DNA of 64,000 nucleotides from Streptomyces sp. JJ38 (GCF_019303475.1 NZ_JABLSI010000001.1:5610-69609), one strand, 5' to 3'; shown: positions 20,134-29,540, counted from the stretch's first letter. The notes: generated by a model from the sequence alone, not told the origin. Made by a program: numbers and translations.

Positions 20134-20874
20134 GTGACGAACCAGGTTTCCCCCAGAACGGCGTCCCCGATACCGCGGCCCGGGGACGACGACCCGGCAC
20201 CGGGCGGCGAGCGGGCCGTCGTCCGCGACGCCCTCGGTGTCGGCGTCGCCGTCGGGCTGTCCGGCTTCGCGTTCGGGGTCACCTCCGCCGGCTCCGGCCT
20301 CGACCTGTGGCAGACGTGTGCCCTCAGCCTCCTGGTGTTCACGGGGGCCTCGCAGTTCGCCCTGGTCGCGGCGCTCGCCGGGGGCGGCGGCCCCGGGACC
20401 GCCGCGGCGGGCGCGCTGTTCCTCGGCGTCCGCAACGCCTTCTACGGTCTGCGCCTCTCCTCGCTCCTGCGGCTGCCCCGCGCGGTGCGTCCGCTGGCCG
20501 CCCAGTGGGTCATCGACGAGACCGCCGCCGTGGCGCTGGCGCAGCGCGACCGGCGGTCGGCCCGCGTCGGCTTCGTCGTCACCGGCCTCACGCTGTACGT
20601 CCTGTGGAACCTGACGACCCTGCTGGGCGCGCTCGGTGCCGAGCGGCTGGGTGATCCGGCCGCCTGGGGGCTGGACGCCGCCGGGCCCGCGGTGTTCCTC
20701 GCCCTGCTGGCGCCCATGCTGCGGTCCACGAGGGAGGGGGCGACCGCCGGGCTCGCCGTCGTGCTCGCCGTGGCCTGCCAACCGCTTCTGCCCGCGGGGG
20801 TGCCCGTCCTCGTCGCCGCGCTGGCCGCCCCGGCCGTGCTGCTCGTCATCCGGACGCGGGAGGGCGTGCGATGA
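20134..20874 (+). CDS. azlC: Branched-chain amino acid exporter large subunit AzlC
   Basis: A 246-residue AzlC-family membrane protein (about 6-7 helices) with the family signature LSLLVFTGASQFALVAAL and GALFLGVRNAFYGLRLS. With AzlD it forms the two-component exporter (LIV-E family) for branched-chain amino acids or related compounds. The GTG at 20134 lies 11 bases after the araC stop, with no Shine-Dalgarno, probably leaderless. The stop overlaps the azlD ATG (ATGA). Confidence 0.88.
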   Translation: MTNQVSPRTASPIPRPGDDDPAPGGERAVVRDALGVGVAVGLSGFAFGVTSAGSGLDLWQTCALSLLVFTGASQFALVAALAGGGGPGTAAAGALFLGVRNAFYGLRLSSLLRLPRAVRPLAAQWVIDETAAVALAQRDRRSARVGFVVTGLTLYVLWNLTTLLGALGAERLGDPAAWGLDAAGPAVFLALLAPMLRSTREGATAGLAVVLAVACQPLLPAGVPVLVAALAAPAVLLVIRTREGVR

Positions 20875-21182
20875 ACGTGTGGCTCGCCATCGCCGTCACC
20901 GCCGCCGGGTGCTACCTGATCAAGCTGCTGGGGCTCGCCGTGCCGGCCGGGGCGCTGGAACGGCCGGTCGTGCGGCGCCTGGCGGCGCTGCTGCCGGTCG
21001 CGCTGCTGGCGGCGCTCACCGCGCTGCAGACCTTCGAGGGCGCCGGCGGCTCGCTTACCGTGGACGCCCGCGCGGCCGGGCTCGCCGCCGCGGCGGGCGC
21101 CCTGCTGCTGCGGGCGCCGTTCCTGGCCGTGATCGGCGCCGCGGTCGTGGTCACGGCCGGGGTGCGGGCGCTGGGCGGCTGA
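20871..21182 (+). CDS. azlD: Branched-chain amino acid exporter small subunit AzlD
   Basis: A 103-residue protein with four predicted hydrophobic helices, starting MNVWLAIAVTAAGCYLIKLL and containing the VRRLAALLPVALLAALTALQ block typical of AzlD. It overlaps azlC by 4 bases and is presumably translated with it as the small partner. Confidence 0.86.
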   Translation: MNVWLAIAVTAAGCYLIKLLGLAVPAGALERPVVRRLAALLPVALLAALTALQTFEGAGGSLTVDARAAGLAAAAGALLLRAPFLAVIGAAVVVTAGVRALGG

Positions 21183-21292
21183 CGCCGTGAGCCGCCCGTG
21201 GCCGGGCGCGGGAGTGGGGCCCGCCTGGACGTCGGCGTCCCGGTCGGACGGCGGCGTCCCGGGTGCGGCGAGCACTGCGCGATACTGGGGGC

Positions 21293-21487
21293 ATGCGGCT
21301 GACGGACTTCTGGGAGCGGATGGCGGCGCACTTCGGGTCGGCCTACGCGGACTCCTTCGCGCGGGACCACGTGATGTCGGAGCTGGGCGGGCGCACGGTC
21401 CGCGAGGCGCTGGACGCGGGGTGGGCGGCGAAGGACGTCTGGCGCGGGGTGTGCGCGGCCATGGACGTCCCGGCCGAGCTGCGCTGA
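21293..21487 (+). CDS. DUF3046 protein upstream of recA
   Basis: A 64-residue protein, [15 protein letters not shown] ... [24 protein letters not shown], matching DUF3046, a small actinobacterial family found next to recA. The function is unknown. GATACT (21281-21286) ends 6 bases before the ATG without a Shine-Dalgarno, so it is probably leaderless. It is separated from recA by 271 bases containing the recA promoter. Confidence 0.85.
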   Translation: MRLTDFWERMAAHFGSAYADSFARDHVMSELGGRTVREALDAGWAAKDVWRGVCAAMDVPAELR

Positions 21488-21614
21488 GGGCGGCGCGCCC
21501 CCGGTTCCCGGCGCTCCGGGGGCCTCTCCGGTGCTGGGCGAATGCGGGCACAACAGACCTCGTACTTGTCTTGACCTGTGGGTTTCCCGTTATCCACAGC
21601 CTCGGCGGCGTCAC

Positions 21615-21643
21615 TTGACACAAAAATCGAACATCGATTCCCA
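21615..21643 (+). promoter_or_regulatory. recA promoter with Cheo/LexA-like SOS box
   Basis: A perfect -35 hexamer TTGACA (21615-21620) is followed by GAACATCGATTC (21629-21640). This differs at one base from the Cheo-like box I recall for S. lividans recA (GAACATCCATTC). It also fits half of the actinobacterial LexA consensus TCGAAC-N4-GTTCGA (TCGAAC at 21627-21632). The box lies between -35 and -10, where repressor binding would block transcription. Confidence 0.75.
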
Positions 21644-21758
21644 TGGTGGCGGCAGAGGCGGCTCAGGCACGGCTCCCGGCCCGGTCCGGGCCGGTTGTCA
21701 GTGGCAGCCGCTAGCGTCGTCGGATGTGAAGCGATCGAACCAGAAACCGGTGGCACCC

Positions 21759-22895
21759 ATGGCAGGAACCGACCGCGAGAAGGCGCTCGACGCCGCGCTC
21801 GCGCAGATTGAACGGCAATTCGGCAAGGGCGCCGTGATGCGTCTCGGTGAGCGGCCGGACGAGCCCGTGGAGGTCATCCCCACCGGATCGACGGCGCTGG
21901 ACGTCGCGCTCGGGGTCGGCGGCCTGCCGCGGGGCCGCGTCGTGGAGGTCTACGGCCCGGAGTCCAGCGGTAAGACGACGCTCACGCTGCACGCGGTGGC
22001 CAACGCGCAGAAGGCCGGCGGTACCGTCGCCTTCGTCGACGCCGAGCACGCGCTCGACCCGGAGTACGCCAAGAAGCTCGGTGTGGACGTGGACCAGCTG
22101 ATCCTCTCCCAGCCGGACAACGGTGAGCAGGCGCTGGAGATCACCGACATGCTCATCAGGTCCGGCGCGCTGGACCTGATCGTGGTGGACTCCGTGGCCG
22201 CGCTCGTGCCCCGTGCCGAGATCGAGGGCGAGATGGGCGACTCCCACGTCGGCCTCCAGGCCCGGCTGATGAGCCAGGCGCTCCGCAAGATCACCGGAGC
22301 GCTGAGCCAGTCCAAGACGACGGCGATCTTCATCAACCAGCTCCGGGAGAAGGTCGGCGTCATGTTCGGCTCGCCCGAGACGACGACCGGTGGCCGGGCG
22401 CTGAAGTTCTACTCCTCGGTGCGGCTCGACATCCGGCGGATCGAGACCCTGAAGGACGGCACCGAGGCCGTCGGCAACCGCACCCGGGTCAAGGTCGTGA
22501 AGAACAAGGTCGCACCGCCCTTCAAGCAGGCGGAGTTCGACATCCTCTACGGCGTGGGCATCAGCCGCGAGGGCGGCCTGATCGACATGGGCGTGGAGCA
22601 CGGCTTCATCCGCAAGTCCGGTGCCTGGTACACCTACGAGGGCGACCAGCTCGGCCAGGGCAAGGAGAACGCCCGCAACTTCCTGCGGGACAACCCGGAC
22701 CTGGCCAACGAGATCGAGAAGAAGATCAAGGAGAAGCTGGGCATCGGCCCGCGCACGCAGGAGGCCACGGGGGAGCCCGGCCAGGACGCCGCGGCCGGCG
22801 GCCCCGCCGCGGCCGAGTCCGCCGCCAAGGCCGCCCCGGTGACGGCGGCCAAGGGGAAGGCCGCGAAGGCGGCCGGCAGCGCGGCCAAGAGCTAG
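21759..22895 (+). CDS. recA: Recombinase RecA
   Basis: A 378-residue strand-exchange ATPase. Walker A is GPESSGKTT in [20 protein letters not shown], Walker B is [13 protein letters not shown], and the L2/MAW region [36 protein letters not shown] is intact. The C-terminal ~35 residues are Ala/Lys-rich ([17 protein letters not shown]), as in other Streptomyces RecA proteins. The start [16 protein letters not shown] at 21759 matches known RecA N-termini; the longer upstream frame would include the SOS promoter. recX follows after 12 bases. Confidence 0.97.
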   Translation: MAGTDREKALDAALAQIERQFGKGAVMRLGERPDEPVEVIPTGSTALDVALGVGGLPRGRVVEVYGPESSGKTTLTLHAVANAQKAGGTVAFVDAEHALDPEYAKKLGVDVDQLILSQPDNGEQALEITDMLIRSGALDLIVVDSVAALVPRAEIEGEMGDSHVGLQARLMSQALRKITGALSQSKTTAIFINQLREKVGVMFGSPETTTGGRALKFYSSVRLDIRRIETLKDGTEAVGNRTRVKVVKNKVAPPFKQAEFDILYGVGISREGGLIDMGVEHGFIRKSGAWYTYEGDQLGQGKENARNFLRDNPDLANEIEKKIKEKLGIGPRTQEATGEPGQDAAAGGPAAAESAAKAAPVTAAKGKAAKAAGSAAKS

Positions 22896-22907
22896 CCCGG
22901 CCGCGCG

Positions 22908-23516
22908 ATGACACGGCGGACGGAATGGCCGGAGCAGGCTCCGGCACCCCAGAACGGCGGTGCTGTCTCCTCGTCGAGGGCCGAGGGGGCAGCACCGTCC
23001 GAACCCCGTGATCCGGTGGAGCGGGCGAGGACGATCTGCCTGCGCCTGCTCACCGGGACGCCCCGCACCCGCAGCCAGCTCGCGGAGGCCCTGGACCGCC
23101 GGGGCATCCCCGAGGAGGCGGCCGAGGAGGTGCTCGCCCGGTTCGAGGAGGTGGGCCTCATCGACGACGCGAGTTTCGCCGACGCCTGGGTGGAGTCCCG
23201 CCACCACAGCCGCGGCCTCGCGCGCCGCGCCCTGGCCCGCGAGCTGCGCACCCGCGGTGTGGACTCCTCGGTCATCGACGGCGCGCTGGGCCGGCTCGAC
23301 GCCGATCAGGAGGCGGAGACGGCGCGTGCCCTCGTGGAGCGCAAGCTCCGCACGACGCGCGGCCTCGCCCCGGAGAAGCGGATACGCCGCCTCGTGGGCA
23401 TGCTCGCCCGCAAGGGGTACGCCGAGGGACTGGCGCTCCGCGTGGTGCGGCAGGCCCTGGCGGACGAGGGTGAGGAGGGCGAGGCCGCCTGGGAGGAACA
23501 CCTCCCCGACGTCTGA
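22908..23516 (+). CDS. recX: Regulatory protein RecX
   Basis: A 202-residue RecX with the three-helix repeats ERARTICLRLLTGTPRTRSQLAEALDRRGIP, LIDDASFADAWVESRHHSRGLARRALARELRTRGVD and RIRRLVGMLARKGYAEGLALRVVRQAL. RecX binds RecA filaments and limits their activity. It lies 12 bases behind recA, so it is co-transcribed and SOS-controlled. The N-terminal ~45 residues are non-conserved, so the true start may be further downstream. Confidence 0.93.
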   Translation: MTRRTEWPEQAPAPQNGGAVSSSRAEGAAPSEPRDPVERARTICLRLLTGTPRTRSQLAEALDRRGIPEEAAEEVLARFEEVGLIDDASFADAWVESRHHSRGLARRALARELRTRGVDSSVIDGALGRLDADQEAETARALVERKLRTTRGLAPEKRIRRLVGMLARKGYAEGLALRVVRQALADEGEEGEAAWEEHLPDV

Positions 23517-23517
23517 C

Positions 23518-23545
23518 CACCGTGACGGTACGCGCGGTCACGGTG
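23518..23545. terminator. Bidirectional terminator between recX and gluK
   Basis: Perfect 9-bp arms CACCGTGAC / GTCACGGTG with a 10-base loop between convergent genes. The 3' arm overlaps the gluK stop region. Confidence 0.65.
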
Positions 23546-24968
23546 CCGTCCGCGGCAGTGTCACGGTCACCCGCAGGCCCGTGGGGTCGCCCGGGGAGTA
23601 CGCGATCGACGCGTCCCCCGCGGCCAGCAGGGCCCGTGCGATCGACAGCCCCAGGCCGGAGCCGGAGACGTTCTGGTGGCGTCCGCTGCGCCAGAACCGG
23701 TCCCCGATGCGGGTGAGCTCGTCCTCCGTGAGTCCCGGCCCCTCGTCGGCCACCTCCACGGTGACGCGTTCCCCCGAGGCGGCCACCGTGACGGTGACCG
23801 CCTTCCCCTCCGGCGTGAACTTCACCGCGTTGTCCACCACGGCGTCCAGGGCGCTGGAGAGGGTGAGCGGATCGGCCCACGCCGTCACCGCGCCCGCCCC
23901 GGCCGTCCGCAGGGTCACCCCCGCCCGCTCCGCGACCGGGCGCCAGGCGGCCACCCGTTCGGCGACGAGCGCGGCCACGTCCGTCAGCCGCAGGTCGGCC
24001 CGGCTGTGCTCCGCCGTGGCCAGCCCGAGCAGGTCGTCCAGCACCCGTGCCAGCCGCTTCCCCTCCGTCTGCACCGAGGCGAAGTCCGCGCTGCCCTCCG
24101 GCAGCTCCAGCCCCAGGAGCTCGATCCTCAGGAGCAGGGCCGACAGCGGGTTGCGCAGCTGGTGCGAGGCGTCGGCCACGAACGCCCGCTGCTGCTCCAG
24201 CACGTCCTCGACGTGGTCCGCCATCTCGTTGAACGAGTGCGCAAGCCGCCGCAGCTCCGGTGGCCCGCCCGCGGCGGCGACCCGGGAGGTGAGCCGCCCG
24301 GTGGCGATGTCGTGGGTCGCCTTGTCCAGGTCCCGCACGGGCCGCAGCACCCACCCGGCCAGCCGGACGGCCGCCCCGAGCGCCAGCAGCATCGCAGCCG
24401 CCTCCCCGGCGGCGAGCGGGATCCAGTCGCGCAGGATGCGTGAACGCAGCGGGCCGGTGGGGGAGTCGGTGAGGACGACGGCGACCACGTCCCCGTCCCG
24501 TACGACGGGCGACGCGACGGCGATCCGGTTCCGCTGCCAGGGCCACACCTGCGGGGGGTCGTGGCTGCGGCGCCCCGCGAGCGCCTCGGCGAAGGCGTCG
24601 GCGCCCTCGCCGTGCTCCGGTACCCGCCAGCCCGCGGGGGAGGCCGCCATCGCCTGCCCGTCCCGGTAGAAGACGCCGGCGTCGATGCCGTACAGCTCGT
24701 GGTAGCGGGTGAGTTCGCTGGTGAGGGTGGACAGCCGTTCGTCCCGGAGGCCGTCGGCGATGCGTGCCTCGGCCGTGGGCTGGGACACCCGCTCGGGGCG
24801 TGCGGTGACGAACTGGGCCAGGGAGGCGAAGCGCGCGGTGTCGTCGATGCGGTCGACGACCAGCCGCTGCTGTTCGGCCGCGGCCATGCTGGCGGCCAGG
24901 GGGAACCCCAGGGCCAGGAGCACACCGGCCATCAGGACGATGAGCAGGGGCAGCAGTCGGGCGCGCAC
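23538..24968 (-). CDS. gluK: Sensor histidine kinase of the glutamate-uptake system (GluK-like)
   Basis: A 476-residue membrane kinase. TM1 is at about 4-28, an extracytoplasmic sensing domain of about 150 residues follows, and TM2 is at about 183-207. A HAMP domain (about 208-260) is followed by the HisKA box FVADASHQLRNPLSALLLRIE with His269. The HATPase motifs are DNAVKF, DEGPGL and GSGLGLSIARAL. It is encoded 19 bases behind the OmpR-type regulator and divergently from gluABCD. In S. coelicolor the GluR-GluK pair in this same place senses glutamate and controls gluABCD, which supports the assignment. The C-terminus converges on recX. Confidence 0.88.
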   Translation of the reverse strand: MRARLLPLLIVLMAGVLLALGFPLAASMAAAEQQRLVVDRIDDTARFASLAQFVTARPERVSQPTAEARIADGLRDERLSTLTSELTRYHELYGIDAGVFYRDGQAMAASPAGWRVPEHGEGADAFAEALAGRRSHDPPQVWPWQRNRIAVASPVVRDGDVVAVVLTDSPTGPLRSRILRDWIPLAAGEAAAMLLALGAAVRLAGWVLRPVRDLDKATHDIATGRLTSRVAAAGGPPELRRLAHSFNEMADHVEDVLEQQRAFVADASHQLRNPLSALLLRIELLGLELPEGSADFASVQTEGKRLARVLDDLLGLATAEHSRADLRLTDVAALVAERVAAWRPVAERAGVTLRTAGAGAVTAWADPLTLSSALDAVVDNAVKFTPEGKAVTVTVAASGERVTVEVADEGPGLTEDELTRIGDRFWRSGRHQNVSGSGLGLSIARALLAAGDASIAYSPGDPTGLRVTVTLPRTAP

Positions 24969-24987
24969 CGGCGGAAGGCTACCCGCG

Positions 24988-25707
24988 TCAGCCGGCCGGT
25001 GCGGACAGCCGGTAGCCGACGCCGCGCACCGTCTCGATCAGCGCCGGCAGCCGCAGCTTCGAGCGCAGCGAGGCGACGTGGACCTCCAGCGTGCGCCCGG
25101 TGCCCTCCCAGCTCGTGCGCCACACCTCGCTGATGATCTGCTCCCGCCGGTAAACGACGCCGGGGCGCTGGGCCAGCAGCGCCAGCAGGTCGAACTCCTT
25201 GCGGGTGAGCGCCACGACCTCGCCGTCGACGGTGACGCGGCGGCCGGCGGGTTCGATCAGCACCGGCCCGAACCGCAGCCCCGCGGGCGTGTCCGGCTCA
25301 CCGCCTCCGCCTCCGGTCCCGGCCGCGCTCTCGCCGCCCGCCGTGCGGCGGCTGACGGCGTGGATACGGGCGAGCAGTTCCCCGGTGTCGTACGGCTTGA
25401 CGACGTAGTCGTCGGCTCCGAGATTGAGCCCGTGGATGCGGGAGCGCACGTCGGCCCGCGCGGTCACCATGATCACGGGGATGTCGGCCCGGTGCCGGAT
25501 GCGCCCGCACACCTCGAAGCCGTCCTGGTCGGGCAGGCCGAGGTCCAGCAGGACGACGTCGAAGGGGGCGGAGCCCTCGCCGGGGAGGAGCCGTTCCAGC
25601 GCCTCGGCTCCACAGCGCGCGTGGGCGGTGTGGATGCCGTGCCGGGCGAGGACGGCGGACAGCGCGGCGGCGACGTGTTCGTCGTCCTCCACCAGTAGCA
25701 CCCGCAT
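24988..25707 (-). CDS. gluR: OmpR-family response regulator (GluR-like)
   Basis: A 239-residue regulator with a receiver domain (VEDDE at 6-10, phospho-Asp55 in [14 protein letters not shown], switch Lys in [14 protein letters not shown]). A Gly-rich linker leads to a winged-helix DNA-binding domain ([32 protein letters not shown]). The ATG at 25707 starts [10 protein letters not shown] with GGGAGG upstream; the longer frame to 25953 is not supported. It is co-transcribed with gluK, and the likely target is the divergent gluABCD operon. Confidence 0.9.
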   Translation of the reverse strand: MRVLLVEDDEHVAAALSAVLARHGIHTAHARCGAEALERLLPGEGSAPFDVVLLDLGLPDQDGFEVCGRIRHRADIPVIMVTARADVRSRIHGLNLGADDYVVKPYDTGELLARIHAVSRRTAGGESAAGTGGGGGEPDTPAGLRFGPVLIEPAGRRVTVDGEVVALTRKEFDLLALLAQRPGVVYRREQIISEVWRTSWEGTGRTLEVHVASLRSKLRLPALIETVRGVGYRLSAPAG

Positions 25708-26034
25708 GGCGCCTCCCGTCCGTTCCGTCGTTCGTCCCGCGTTCGTCGTTCCTTCGCCCGCCGTCCCCGCGCGGGACGTCTTCCCGGGGAGAGGGGTCCG
25801 GCGACCAGGGCCCTGCGCAGCATCCATGCCGACGCCGGTGGGGGACGTCAAGGCGGTTCCCGGCCGTCCCGGCCTTCCGTTATCCAGCCGGTACGCCACG
25901 AGCTGGCGTTCCTCACCCAGTGTGTCCGGGGGTGTCCTTATCGTTATGCTCAATTTCCGCTCAGATGTGATGACGGCGCTTCGTCGTGGTCATTAAGGTC
26001 CCAGCAACCGATGAGGACGGAGCGAGTGACGCCG
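25708..26034. promoter_or_regulatory. Divergent gluR / gluA control region
   Basis: A 327-base region without a convincing gene. Next to gluR, GTTCGTC occurs at 25730-25736 and 25741-25747, an 11-bp spacing typical of OmpR-family half-sites. An AT-richer block around 25935-25995 (TTATCGTTATGCTCAATTT) contains TATGCT, a possible -10 for gluA. GluR would be expected to bind here. Confidence 0.45.
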
Positions 26035-26820
26035 ATGAGCGCAGTATCGGTGACGCAGGACGCCGGAGGCACGGCGGACCCGGCGGAACCTCTGGTCGTG
26101 CTGGACAACGTCAACAAGTATTTCGGTGCGCTGCATGTGCTCCAGGACATCGACCTGACCATCGCCCGGGGCGAAGTGGTCGTCGTGATCGGTCCCTCGG
26201 GATCCGGCAAGTCCACCCTGTGCCGCACCATCAACCGGCTGGAGACGATCGACTCCGGGTCGATCACCATCGACGGCAAGCCGCTGCCGGACGAGGGCAG
26301 GGAGCTGGCCAGGCTGCGCTCGGACGTGGGCATGGTCTTCCAGTCCTTCAACCTCTTCGCGCACATGACGGTCCTGCAGAACGTCACGCTGGGCCAGCTC
26401 AAGGTGCGGCGTACGCCGAAGGCCGAGGCCGAGGAGCGGGCCCGCGCCCTGCTGGACCGTGTGGGGGTGGGCAACCAGGCGGACAAGTTCCCCGCGCAGC
26501 TCTCCGGCGGACAGCAGCAGCGGGTGGCCATCGCCCGGGCGCTGGCGATGGAGCCGAAGGTCATGCTCTTCGACGAGCCGACCTCCGCGCTGGACCCCGA
26601 GATGATCAACGAGGTGCTCGAGGTCATGCAGCAACTGGCCCGGGACGGGATGACGATGGTCGTCGTCACCCACGAGATGGGCTTCGCCCGGTCCGCGGCG
26701 AACCGGGTGGTCTTCATGGCCGACGGGCGGATCGTCGAGGAGGCGACGCCCGACCAGTTCTTCAGCAACCCGCGCAGTGACCGCGCCAAGGACTTCCTCT
26801 CGAAGATCCTGGCGCACTGA
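26035..26820 (+). CDS. gluA: Glutamate ABC transporter ATP-binding protein GluA
   Basis: A 261-residue polar-amino-acid ABC ATPase: Walker [12 protein letters not shown]-loop [13 protein letters not shown], signature [15 protein letters not shown], Walker [15 protein letters not shown] and H-loop VVTHEMGFA. It powers the GluCD permease fed by lipoprotein GluB. The start is chosen at ATG 26035 with GGAGCG about 12 bases upstream; ATG 26011 and GTG 26026 are in-frame alternatives. It is separated from gluB by 188 bases that carry short tandem repeats. Confidence 0.92.
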   Translation: MSAVSVTQDAGGTADPAEPLVVLDNVNKYFGALHVLQDIDLTIARGEVVVVIGPSGSGKSTLCRTINRLETIDSGSITIDGKPLPDEGRELARLRSDVGMVFQSFNLFAHMTVLQNVTLGQLKVRRTPKAEAEERARALLDRVGVGNQADKFPAQLSGGQQQRVAIARALAMEPKVMLFDEPTSALDPEMINEVLEVMQQLARDGMTMVVVTHEMGFARSAANRVVFMADGRIVEEATPDQFFSNPRSDRAKDFLSKILAH

Positions 26821-26930
26821 CCGGGAGCCGTGAGGGACCGGACGCGGCCACGGGCGCGGCACGCACCCCGCCTCCCCACGCTCTCGCACCCCGCCCGCCG
26901 CGCTACCGAGCCGCGGTTCCGGGCACCGCA

Positions 26931-26977
26931 GCACCGAGCCGCCGTACCGAGTTGTCGTACCGAGCCGTCGTACCGAG
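26931..26977 (+). repeat. 13-bp tandem repeat in the gluA-gluB spacer
   Basis: G(C/T)ACCGAG recurs at 26931, 26944, 26957 and 26970, exactly 13 bases apart, with a fifth related copy at 26903. The spacer otherwise encodes nothing recognisable. It might affect processing or translation of the highly needed gluB message. Confidence 0.6.
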
Positions 26978-27008
26978 TCAACCAGTCAAGACCCCTCAAG
27001 GACGCATC

Positions 27009-27923
27009 ATGAGACTTCGCAGGACCGCAGCCGCCACCGCCGTCGTCTTCGCCCTCACCGCAGCCGCCACGGCCTGCGGCAAGGAAGGCGACCCGAGCGA
27101 CGACAACGGTGCGGACGCGCCGGAGCTGCCCACGTACACCGTCGCCGAGAACGTCGACATCGACTCCGCGGTGCTCAAGGCCGCCCAGGACCGCGGCAAG
27201 CTGGTCATCGGCTCCAAGGCCGACCAGCCCTTCCTCGGCTTCCAGGACCCGGCCACCAAGGAGTACGAGGGCTTCGACGTCGAGATCGCCAAGATGATCG
27301 CGGCGGACCTGGGCTTCGACCCCGAGAAGGAGGTCGAGTTCAAGACGATCGACTCCTCGATCCGGGAGACGGCGGTCTCCAAGGGTCAGGTCGACCTGAT
27401 GATCGGCACCTACACGATCAACGACGAGCGCAAGAAGCAGATCGACTTCGCGGGTCCCTACTACCTGGCCGGCCAGGACCTCCTCGTGCGCAAGGACGAG
27501 GAGGAGATCAAGGGCCCCGACAGCATCAAGGGCAAGACGGTCTGCTCCATCAAGGGCTCGACCCCGCTGCGGAACATCACCGAGAACAAGGACAAGTACG
27601 GGGCCGACACGGTCGAGCTCGGCAAGTACACGGACTGCGTCAAGCAGCTGATCGACGGTCAGGTCGACGCGATCACGACCGACGACGCCATCCTCAAGGG
27701 TTACGCCGCCCAGCGTCCCGACGACCTGAAGGTCGTGGGCGAGACGTTCAGCGACGAGCCCTACGGCGTCGGCCTGAAGAAGGGTGAGGACGAGCTGCGC
27801 GCGGCCGTCAACGACGCCATCCAGGCGCACATCGACAACGGGGACTACGAGAAGGCGTACGAGGCGACGCTCGGCCAGTCCGGCTCCGCCTACGTGGAGC
27901 CGCCGGCGCTCGACCGGTACTGA
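27009..27923 (+). CDS. gluB: Glutamate-binding lipoprotein GluB
   Basis: A 304-residue solute-binding protein of family 3. The signal peptide has lipobox LTAAATAC (Cys23) after a basic MRLRRTAA start, so the protein is lipid-anchored outside the membrane. The mature part carries the family pattern (KLVIGSKADQPFLGF, YEGFDVEIAKMIAADLGF, VDLMIGTYTINDERKKQIDFAGPYY). It binds glutamate, and probably related acidic amino acids, and delivers it to GluCD/GluA. The ATG at 27009 has AAGGAC just upstream. Confidence 0.92.
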   Translation: MRLRRTAAATAVVFALTAAATACGKEGDPSDDNGADAPELPTYTVAENVDIDSAVLKAAQDRGKLVIGSKADQPFLGFQDPATKEYEGFDVEIAKMIAADLGFDPEKEVEFKTIDSSIRETAVSKGQVDLMIGTYTINDERKKQIDFAGPYYLAGQDLLVRKDEEEIKGPDSIKGKTVCSIKGSTPLRNITENKDKYGADTVELGKYTDCVKQLIDGQVDAITTDDAILKGYAAQRPDDLKVVGETFSDEPYGVGLKKGEDELRAAVNDAIQAHIDNGDYEKAYEATLGQSGSAYVEPPALDRY

Positions 27924-28032
27924 CGGACCGCACCGCGCCCCGCGGCAGCCGCTGAGCGCCGCGGGGTGCGGTCCGGACGCGCCCGTTCACCCGTACCGCC
28001 CGACTGCCTGCGCGGACACACGCGGAGAATTC

Positions 28033-28680
28033 ATGAATGTACTGCTCGACCACTTCGCCTTGTTCCGCGAAGGGTTCCTCGGAACGGTGTCGCTGACCCT
28101 CACCAGCGCGCTGATAGCGCTGGTCCTGGGCATCGTCATCGCGGGTTGCCGGGTGTCCCCCGTGCCACCGCTGCGGGCGTTCGGCGCCGCCTGGGTGACG
28201 GTGCTGCGCAACACGCCGCTGCTGCTGCTGTTCCTCGTCGCCTTCTTCATCCTCCCGGAGGTCCTCTTCCCCGGGATGAGCCCGTACGTCCTCGCCATCC
28301 TGGCCCTGGGCTTCTACACCTCGTCCTTCGTGTGCGAGGCGATCCGCTCCGGCATCAACACGGTGCCGGTCGGCCAGGCGGAGGCCGCGCGCAGTCTCGG
28401 GCTGACGTTCCTGCAGACGCTGAGCCTCGTCGTGCTCCCCCAGGCCACGCGGACCGTGCTGCCGCCCATGAGCAGCATCCTCATCGCGCTCACCAAGAAC
28501 TCCGCCATCGCCGGTGCCTTCAGCAACACCGAACTGTTCGGTGTCCAGAAGGACCTGAGCGACATGGGATACAACATCATGACCGTGTTCTTCTGGGTCG
28601 CGGCCGCCTACCTGATCATCACGTTCTCGATCAGCGGCGTCTTCCGCGCACTGGAGAGCAGGATGGGGGTCGCCCGATGA
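28033..28680 (+). CDS. gluC: Glutamate ABC transporter permease GluC
   Basis: A 215-residue permease with five predicted helices and the HisMQ-type motif VRSGI/ EAIRSGINTVPVGQAEAARSLGLTFLQTL with the EAA loop. The ATG at 28033 is chosen because of the upstream CGGAGA and because the longer frame reads through the gluB-gluC spacer. The stop overlaps gluD (ATGA). Confidence 0.92.
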   Translation: MNVLLDHFALFREGFLGTVSLTLTSALIALVLGIVIAGCRVSPVPPLRAFGAAWVTVLRNTPLLLLFLVAFFILPEVLFPGMSPYVLAILALGFYTSSFVCEAIRSGINTVPVGQAEAARSLGLTFLQTLSLVVLPQATRTVLPPMSSILIALTKNSAIAGAFSNTELFGVQKDLSDMGYNIMTVFFWVAAAYLIITFSISGVFRALESRMGVAR

Positions 28681-29540
28681 GTTCGGTCCTGTACGACACC
28701 CCGGGGCCGAGGGCGAGGCGCCGCAACGCGATCCTGTCCGTCGTCGGCGGCGGAGCCATCCTCGGCCTCCTGGTCTTCAGCCTGGTGCGGATCGCCGACT
28801 CCGGCCAACTGGCCCCCGAGATGTGGGAGATCTTCCAGTACTCGGGCATCATCGACGGCCTCGTCGACGGCCTGGTGAGCACGCTGCAGGCGTTCGTCCT
28901 GGCCGGGGTGCTCTCCCTCGTCCTCGCCGCCGTCCTGGCCGTCGCCCGGCTCTCGGACCACCTCCCGGTGCGGTGGTTCGCCATCGGGTTCATCGAGCTG
29001 TTCCGCGCCGTGCCGCTTCTGATCACCATCTTCGTGATCTGGGCGGGCTTCCTGACGGACGAACCCATGTGGGCCCTGGTCCTCGGCCTCACGCTGTACA
29101 ACGGGGCGGTGCAGGCCGAGGTGCTGCGCGCCGGCATCCTCGCCGTGCCCAAGGGCCAGGTCGAGGCCGCGTACGCGCTCGGCATGCGCAAGACGCAGGT
29201 CATGCTGACGGTGCAGATCCCCCAGGCCGTGCGCGCCATGCTCCCGGCAGTGATCAGCCAGCTCGTCGTGACCCTCAAGGACACCTCGCTCGGCTACATC
29301 ATCGTCTACGAGGAGCTGCTCTACGCCGGCCGCCTCATCGCCAGCAACACGCTCATCAACGGCGACAATCCGTACGTCACCGTGATCATCGTCATGGGTT
29401 CCCTGTACATCGGCCTGTGCATGGCACTGTCCGCCCTGGCCACCTGGATCGAGAAGCGCGGCCGACGGGCGCCGACCGGGGTGAAGATGGCGCACGCCGA
29501 AGCGGTGGAGACCGGGGAGCCGCTCAAGGACGGGAGCTGA
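28677..29540 (+). CDS. gluD: Glutamate ABC transporter permease GluD
   Basis: A 287-residue second permease, larger than GluC through N- and C-terminal extensions. Core helices and the EAA loop EVLRAGILAVPKGQVEAAYALGM are clear. It starts within the gluC stop (4-base overlap), so the two permeases are translationally coupled to form the heterodimer. The 264 bases downstream are GC-rich with short hairpins but no gene. Confidence 0.92.
   Translation: MSSVLYDTPGPRARRRNAILSVVGGGAILGLLVFSLVRIADSGQLAPEMWEIFQYSGIIDGLVDGLVSTLQAFVLAGVLSLVLAAVLAVARLSDHLPVRWFAIGFIELFRAVPLLITIFVIWAGFLTDEPMWALVLGLTLYNGAVQAEVLRAGILAVPKGQVEAAYALGMRKTQVMLTVQIPQAVRAMLPAVISQLVVTLKDTSLGYIIVYEELLYAGRLIASNTLINGDNPYVTVIIVMGSLYIGLCMALSALATWIEKRGRRAPTGVKMAHAEAVETGEPLKDGS

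Noticed and set aside
23538..25707. CRISPR-like or other repeat arrays around the glu genes
   Set aside because: Only short 11- and 13-bp repeats with no spacer-repeat alternation; no cas genes anywhere in the window.
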